DNA from: an uncultured Paraprevotella sp.
GTDB taxonomy: Bacteria; Bacteroidota; Bacteroidia; Bacteroidales; Bacteroidaceae
Reading direction: 5' to 3'
DNA length: 47,170 nucleotides
NCBI GenBank assembly: GCA_947177395.1
Contig: CAMWUI010000022.1
Location: forward strand, 1-47,170
Part shown: positions 42,760-47,170 of the stretch, piece after piece
How positions within the stretch are numbered: the stretch's first letter is position 1
Layout of the letters: each line of letters begins with the position of its first letter
Program-made: the position numbers and the translations under genes
The notes under the pieces: model-generated
What the model saw: only the letters and a program-made list of their open reading frames with translations
Database searches by the model: none
Told to the model about the DNA's origin: nothing

Positions 42760-45549
42760 ATGAATACACAGTTACAATCATTGGAGCCTCAGGCACGGGT
42801 GTTGGCAGCAACAGCCGTGTCTCAATCTCTTTCTTTCTGCATGGAGAGGAAGTATCTTACGAATATATCTGTAAGTGATAACGAGGCATTTGAACTTGAA
42901 TCTATTCCACCAACCCTTGAAAGCTCGGCTTCATGGATTGAGATACAACAGATAGGAAAGCCTTTGGATAAATCTGCGGAAGCATGTTTTACTGCAATGC
43001 AAAAGATATTGTACTCGTGCTTCTTACCCAAGGAAATACAGTTGCTATTCCTCATTACTGGCGATGGAAAACAAAGTCATCTGTACCTTGGACTTCGATC
43101 TCCGGGCAAAGCAGTTCCTCCGAAGAAACTTGTACGCAACCTTGAACGTTTCATCGGTGGTATCTGGCCTGGACTTCAAACAGATCCATTGAAGAGTGAT
43201 GACAGTAGAATATCAGACTTCTGCAAGCGCGTAGCATCAGAAAATCTCGAAAATGTATATGCGTTCACAGGCATACCTTCAATGGATAGCCAGTACAAGA
43301 CAGTTTATCCTGCAACTATTGACAAGCTAATTGCAGGTATGTCTGCCAGTAAGAATTATGCCTACCTTGTTGTAGCAGACCCTATCGAGAACAATGATGC
43401 TGAGTCAATGCTTTATCAGTTACGCGAAATGAACGGACAGGCAGAGTCTCTAAAGTCGATGAATGTCACAGAAGGGCTTACAGAGGGTAGTTCGCAGCCT
43501 CATACGTCATCACATTCTGTAACGCATACCAAAAGTTTCAGTGAAGCCGTATTAAAGAAGGATTTCTCAAAGTTAGGTAAGGCTGCTCTTGCTGGTACAG
43601 GTTTGGGTATCGCTGCGTCTGTATTCCCTGCTGCTGGATCCGTTCTTGAAGGATGTGCTGATGCTGCAGGGGTCATCAGTAGTGCAGCGTTGAATATTGT
43701 TGCTGGTGCATCGGTGGGCAATCTCATTTCTGGTTTGATGCCACAAAAGACTACTACTCAGGGAACATCAGATGCCGAGAGTAATAGCGAGTCCGATACA
43801 ACAACAACCAACGAGAGCCGTTCACAGAGCATAAGCCGTAACCTTGTGAATAAGCATGTAGAAGCCGTAAGCGAACACCTTTTCTATCATTCGAAGCGTA
43901 TAGAGTCAGGTAAGGCTATAGGTTTATGGAAAGTAGGTGTGTATTTGATGGCAGAGAAGAAAAGCGACTTGATGGGTGGTAGCTTGCAGTTGCGTTCGAT
44001 CCTAAGTGGACAAGAAAGTATTTATGAGCCTGTGCGTATTCATGACATTACGGACATTATGGATGAAACCGTCGAGGGCAAAAAGACACTGCGCGAATTG
44101 ACGCTTGGACATGTGTCATCACCTGTCCTGATGGTAAATAGCGCAAATGGTAAACTCTTCAACCATCCTTTGGGTGATCACTACAAGGAATTAAAAACAG
44201 TTCTTACCACGAAAGAGTTGTCATATCTCATTAACTTCCCTCTTCGTTCCGTTCCTGGCATTAGTGTGGTTGACAGCGCACCAGAGTTCTCATTAAACCA
44301 GACAATAATAGGAGATGATAATGTTATTGAGTTCGGTAGTATGCTGTATGGTGGCTCCGCAACAGATATGCCGTATCACCTTCCGATTAGCATTCTGTCA
44401 AAGCACACCCTTCTCTCAGGTATAAATGGAACAGGCAAGACCAATACGGTTCAGGCTGTGTTAAATTCCATAAGTCAGATAAACAACAACATTCCGTTCT
44501 TGGTAATAGAGCCAGCAAAAACGGAATACGTTGATTGGGCTATTGAATATAACAAGACCCACAAGGATGCACCTATCAATATATTCATCCCAGGTTGTAA
44601 GAACTACCGTGATCGTAAAACACGAGAAAGCGTAACGCTATCAGATCTACACCTCAATCCGTTTGAACCAGTGTGGCTGTCCGCTGAGCAGGATCCAAAT
44701 GTGCTTACTCACATAGACCGACTGAAATCAACATTTGCATCAGCATTCCCTATGTACGACATACTGCCTGTGCTGATGGAAGATCTGATTTATTCTCTGT
44801 ATCAAAGCCAATCTACCAACTGGATAGGCAAGGGGGCAGAACCTGTATATGGAAAGACGATTGCACCGACATTAACCTCTATGGCTTCTCATGTTGACGC
44901 TGTTATGGATGCGCATGGCTATGAGAAGCGTGTCAGCGACAACATGAAGGCTTGTCTTAACACTCGTATCTCATCACTCCGTCGAGGCTGGAAGAAGGAC
45001 ATGTTGGACGTGTTGCATTCTACTCCGTGGGAAGAGTTATTCAACAAACCATGTGTCATCAACCTGTCTTACGTGGGCGATGACGTAGATAAGTCATTCT
45101 TCATGGCATTGGTGCTCCAGTTCCTCTACGAATACAGAACGGCACAAGCAGAGATTGGCAATATCGACTTCAATTCAAACGACTGCCGACACCTCACTGT
45201 AATAGAGGAGGCTCATCGTGTTATGCAGAAGTGTGATAAACCAGAGTTACCTCAGTACAAAACCGCTATGATGTTCAGTAACATGCTGTCGGAAATTCGC
45301 GCGTATGGAGAAGGTATGTTCTTGGTAGATCAAGTACCAACACGTCTTATTCCAGATGCTATCAAGAATACCAACACCAAAATTACACATCGTTTGGTAG
45401 CCGAGGATGACTGCACTGCCATCGCTGAGTCTATGGGTATTTCCAAGGAACAAAAACCGATAATACCTAAGCTTCTCGTTGGACAATGCCTTGTATCGAC
45501 TGCACTTTCAACAGACAAACATTGGATAAAGGTTAATAAAGTAAAGTGA
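42760..45549 (+). CDS. HerA/VirB4-type ATPase with internal glycine zipper (operon gene 3)
   Basis: 929 residues. The N-terminal 1-260 has no recognised domain. A long hydrophobic glycine zipper lies at about 271-328 (AALAGTGLGIAASVFPAAG and AALNIVAGASVGNLISGLMP), followed by a Ser/Thr-rich linker to about 360. The motor part starts near 500: Walker A LLSGINGTGKTNT (K560), Walker B LTVIEEAHRVM (E816-E817) and, near the end, a VDQVPTRLIPDAIKNTNTKI segment followed by THRLVAED as in HerA/VirB4/TraC-like DNA- or protein-translocating ATPases. It starts 5 bases after the Hsp70-like gene. Function is not recognised. It could be a hexameric translocase or unfolding motor coupled to the membrane. 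Confidence 0.8.
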   Translation: MNTQLQSLEPQARVLAATAVSQSLSFCMERKYLTNISVSDNEAFELESIPPTLESSASWIEIQQIGKPLDKSAEACFTAMQKILYSCFLPKEIQLLFLITGDGKQSHLYLGLRSPGKAVPPKKLVRNLERFIGGIWPGLQTDPLKSDDSRISDFCKRVASENLENVYAFTGIPSMDSQYKTVYPATIDKLIAGMSASKNYAYLVVADPIENNDAESMLYQLREMNGQAESLKSMNVTEGLTEGSSQPHTSSHSVTHTKSFSEAVLKKDFSKLGKAALAGTGLGIAASVFPAAGSVLEGCADAAGVISSAALNIVAGASVGNLISGLMPQKTTTQGTSDAESNSESDTTTTNESRSQSISRNLVNKHVEAVSEHLFYHSKRIESGKAIGLWKVGVYLMAEKKSDLMGGSLQLRSILSGQESIYEPVRIHDITDIMDETVEGKKTLRELTLGHVSSPVLMVNSANGKLFNHPLGDHYKELKTVLTTKELSYLINFPLRSVPGISVVDSAPEFSLNQTIIGDDNVIEFGSMLYGGSATDMPYHLPISILSKHTLLSGINGTGKTNTVQAVLNSISQINNNIPFLVIEPAKTEYVDWAIEYNKTHKDAPINIFIPGCKNYRDRKTRESVTLSDLHLNPFEPVWLSAEQDPNVLTHIDRLKSTFASAFPMYDILPVLMEDLIYSLYQSQSTNWIGKGAEPVYGKTIAPTLTSMASHVDAVMDAHGYEKRVSDNMKACLNTRISSLRRGWKKDMLDVLHSTPWEELFNKPCVINLSYVGDDVDKSFFMALVLQFLYEYRTAQAEIGNIDFNSNDCRHLTVIEEAHRVMQKCDKPELPQYKTAMMFSNMLSEIRAYGEGMFLVDQVPTRLIPDAIKNTNTKITHRLVAEDDCTAIAESMGISKEQKPIIPKLLVGQCLVSTALSTDKHWIKVNKVK

Positions 45550-45569
45550 CATGCAGAAAAATAAATTAA

Positions 45570-45818
45570 ATACAGACAATTGAGTATCTGGACCTCCATT
45601 TTATTATTGGAAAGTGCTATTTCCATGGCTTAGGAACAGATGTTAATTATCAGGAAGCTGTAAAGTATTTTAATATGGCTTGTAAATATGGTTGTTCTGA
45701 GGCTTACCATTATTTGGGAACATGCTACCTCAATGGATATGGCGTAGTAAAGGACGAGAAATTTGCAAATGAGTGTTTCGTAAATGCCAAGATAAGAAAG
45801 GGGCGTAACAATGAATGA
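45570..45818 (+). pseudogene. Sel1-repeat fragment without a start codon
   Basis: The frame open from 45570 reads EYLDLHFIIGKCYFHGLGTD, then VNYQEAVKYFNMACKYG, and a second repeat YHYLGTCYLNGYGVVKDEKF. This is two Sel1-like (TPR-type) repeats ending at a TGA that overlaps the next ATG. No ATG, GTG or TTG is available in frame at the beginning. A 10-codon frame (MQKNKLNTDN) starting at 45551 ends just where the Sel1 frame becomes readable, so a one-base frameshift or decay is likely. It could instead be translated by re-initiation or frameshifting. Confidence 0.6.
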
Positions 45819-46419
45819 TTTTGAGTGGTTAGAATTACTTGAAGATGACCGTATTGAAATATCAGAAAATGATATTTTAACAGAATGCCATGTAAACGAG
45901 TCATGTGAGTTCTGTGATGAACAAGTATTGGAGGAATGTACCGCTTCTGCCGTTCAGGAGTTTATCGAGGCTAATGAACACAGACACCCTCCCTATGAGG
46001 AAGCAAGTATTGAACAGCGTGCCGAGTATATGAAAGAGTTCCACGACAATTTCAATGAAATGAGTGGCTACACAAACAATCTCCATTTCCGCGAGGGCAT
46101 GGAGCCAGAAAATCTTGGAGCATTCAACCCAGTAACGAAACAAATTGACCTCAATGCTGACCTCCTGAAGGAAGATAATCCGCAGCAGGTAATGGAAACT
46201 ATCATGCACGAAAGCAGACATGCCTACCAAGACTTTGCAATCAACCATCCTGAGCAGGTTTCTGTAGATGCGGAGACTATAAAGGAATGGGAAGATAATT
46301 TTACTCACTATATCAGACCTGAGTTTGATTTTGAAGCTTACGTAAACCAACCTGTCGAAGCAGATGCCAACGACTTCTCTGAAAGAATGTACTATGATGG
46401 CTTCTGCAACGCAGCTTAA
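45811..46419 (+). CDS. Small zincin-like (HExxH) protein
   Basis: 202 residues with an acidic N-terminus and Cys pair (CHVNESCEFCDEQ). A zinc-peptidase motif METIMHESRHAYQDF gives H133-E134-x-x-H137, with a candidate third ligand in NQPVEADANDF (E183). This pattern is seen in gluzincin-like domains of phage and conflict-system proteins. No signal peptide is visible. The gene overlaps the Sel1 fragment by 8 bases and lies in the same operon. A metalloprotease or effector role is inference. Confidence 0.7.
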   Translation: MNDFEWLELLEDDRIEISENDILTECHVNESCEFCDEQVLEECTASAVQEFIEANEHRHPPYEEASIEQRAEYMKEFHDNFNEMSGYTNNLHFREGMEPENLGAFNPVTKQIDLNADLLKEDNPQQVMETIMHESRHAYQDFAINHPEQVSVDAETIKEWEDNFTHYIRPEFDFEAYVNQPVEADANDFSERMYYDGFCNAA

Positions 46420-46431
46420 TACAGCATAACT

Positions 46432-46716
46432 ATGAATAGAGACAATATAATAATGACACTCTGCGCGCAAGGCTATCCTGATTATATGCTCGAACAGACA
46501 GCAGACAAAGTCGAGCGTATGGATGAGCGTATTAAGTCTGCGTTTGAAAAATGGGTTGACGGTAACGTTATTCCTACCATCGAGATTGAGGGGTGGGACT
46601 ATGTTAAACTGGTAGAGAAATTCAAAATGCGTCCTGTTGCAGCGTTCCTTGCCCTCGACTGGTTGACAAGAGAGCCTGAGAAAGCAGTAAAGGCACTAAA
46701 ACGAGGAATAAGATAA
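46432..46716 (+). CDS. Small helical protein of unknown function
   Basis: 94 residues, mostly helical by composition. The N-terminus MNRDNIIMTLCAQGYPDYML is UBA-like in flavour (GYP then a helix), and a WDYVKLVEKFKMRPVAAFLALDWL segment suggests two packed helices. I recognise no family. It starts 12 bases after the zincin-like gene and 3 bases before the next one, so co-translation is likely. It may bind the larger operon products. Confidence 0.65.
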   Translation: MNRDNIIMTLCAQGYPDYMLEQTADKVERMDERIKSAFEKWVDGNVIPTIEIEGWDYVKLVEKFKMRPVAAFLALDWLTREPEKAVKALKRGIR

Positions 46717-46719
46717 GGT

Positions 46720-46953
46720 ATGGCACAGTTTATTCTCACAGCAAGACATTCCAGCAACATAGGTGGTCAGCATATAGATCGTGGTCAGCAGTTTAGTTTG
46801 AACGTATGTATGATGGGTATAACTCCCACCAATCTATTCAACAACTCGCGCTGCGCTGATACGGTATTAAGACAGTTTTCTGCCCAGGGACTTGATTTAC
46901 CCAAGAACTCTCCTCTTCTGAACGGTGGACATTGGGATATTAAGATGAAATAG
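46720..46953 (+). CDS. Small protein of unknown function, last gene of the operon
   Basis: 77 residues with mixed strand and helix content (AQFILTARHSSNIGGQHIDRGQQFSLNV, then CADTVLRQFSAQGLDLPKN and GGHWDIKMK). It has no signal peptide or membrane segment. I do not recognise the family. It starts 3 bases after the previous stop and is followed by a strong hairpin at 46974-47014. Confidence 0.6.
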   Translation: MAQFILTARHSSNIGGQHIDRGQQFSLNVCMMGITPTNLFNNSRCADTVLRQFSAQGLDLPKNSPLLNGGHWDIKMK

Positions 46954-46973
46954 GGTAAAACGGTATATATGAA

Positions 46974-47014
46974 AAGAAGAGGTATCATTGTTTGGGGTTG
47001 TGATACCTCTTCTT
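46974..47014 (+). terminator. Terminator-like hairpin at the end of the accessory operon
   Basis: AAGAAGAGGTATCA (46974-46987) is perfectly complementary to TGATACCTCTTCTT (47001-47014), a 14-bp stem with a 13-base loop. It lies 20 bases after the last stop. The T-rich run only appears 15 or more bases later (TTTTATGTTTTTTC). The AAGAAGAGG arm and its T-rich partner also make it usable on the opposite strand. Confidence 0.75.
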
Positions 47015-47170
47015 CGCGTTAAATTTTATGTTTTTTCTTGTAACGATGCATTGTCTTTTCTGAGAGATGGTTTGGCTCAGTGGAAATTTAGTGTGGGGGG
47101 AGCATAAATTTTAGAAAGTCTGTATTGAATGTTTATTTTTCTTTCAGTTCTTTCATACGCCCTGGAAATT
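47015..47170. other. Right end of the window
   Basis: This stretch is AT-rich with a G6 run near 47095. The last 38 bases could be the 3' end of a minus-strand gene, reading FPGRMKELKEK and stopping at 47133-47135, but this is too short to judge. Nothing else is seen. Confidence 0.25.

Noticed and set aside
42760-45549. Part of a conjugation system (TraC/VirB4, TraG)
   Set aside because: No relaxase, other tra genes or integrase are nearby, and the N-terminal half and glycine zipper are unlike known Bacteroides transfer ATPases.
47133-47170. 3' end of a minus-strand gene at the window edge
   Set aside because: Only about 12 codons are visible, too few to separate from chance.

Overview
The window looks like the chromosome of a gut-type member of the Bacteroidales (Bacteroides/Phocaeicola/Parabacteroides-like). 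Evidence: many starts are preceded by the Bacteroidota -7 element TAnnTTTG instead of a sigma70 -10 box. Shine-Dalgarno sequences are mostly absent. The trp genes are ordered trpBEGDCFA. A NUDIX-type AraR sits in an L-arabinose operon, and secreted proteins carry lipoboxes or a C-terminal GINIRDGKK-type tail. I cannot name the species. Base composition is uneven: the first ~5 kb is very GC-rich, the middle is near 50%, and the last ~7.4 kb is clearly AT-richer.

Layout. 1-366: 21-bp tandem repeats, a long GC/AT hairpin and a promoter. 367-6.7 kb: a secreted GH35 beta-galactosidase, a nitrilase-family amidase, an AlaX-like tRNA editing protein, ispE and a secreted Ig-like/jelly-roll protein. 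6.8-12.3 kb: dnaB, then pheT - small membrane protein - yebC - TSCPD protein. 12.35-13.2 kb: a gene-free block built from at least four kinds of tandem or inverted repeats. 13.2-17.9 kb: a lipoprotein, a C_GCAxxG_C_C protein, a winged-helix protein, lepA, a Crp/Fnr regulator and a DUF554 membrane protein. 18.1-28.6 kb, minus strand: a full L-arabinose operon (galM - Na+/sugar symporter - araR - araD - araA - FGGY ribulokinase) running into tkt and rpiB, so that arabinose is carried from uptake to the pentose phosphate pathway. 28.9 kb: tRNA-Gly(CCC). 29.0-35.8 kb, minus strand: the complete trp operon, preceded by a leader peptide with three consecutive Trp codons and an intrinsic terminator, a classical attenuator. 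35.8-39.1 kb: a secreted protein, a stand-alone B3/4 protein, a secreted DNA/RNA non-specific nuclease and a phosphate-selective-type porin.

39.8-47.0 kb is the most unusual part: a tightly packed, AT-richer, plus-strand operon. It encodes a protein with a glycine zipper and a GrpE-like tail, an Hsp70/actin-fold ATPase with a C-terminal glycine zipper, and a 929-residue HerA/VirB4-type ATPase that also has an internal glycine zipper. These are followed by a Sel1-repeat fragment lacking a start codon, a small HExxH zincin-like protein and two small proteins, closed by a strong hairpin. No integrase, transposase or tRNA is visible beside it. I read it as an accessory chaperone/translocase-like system of unknown function and the best candidate here for something undescribed. 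A defence or inter-bacterial conflict role is only a guess.
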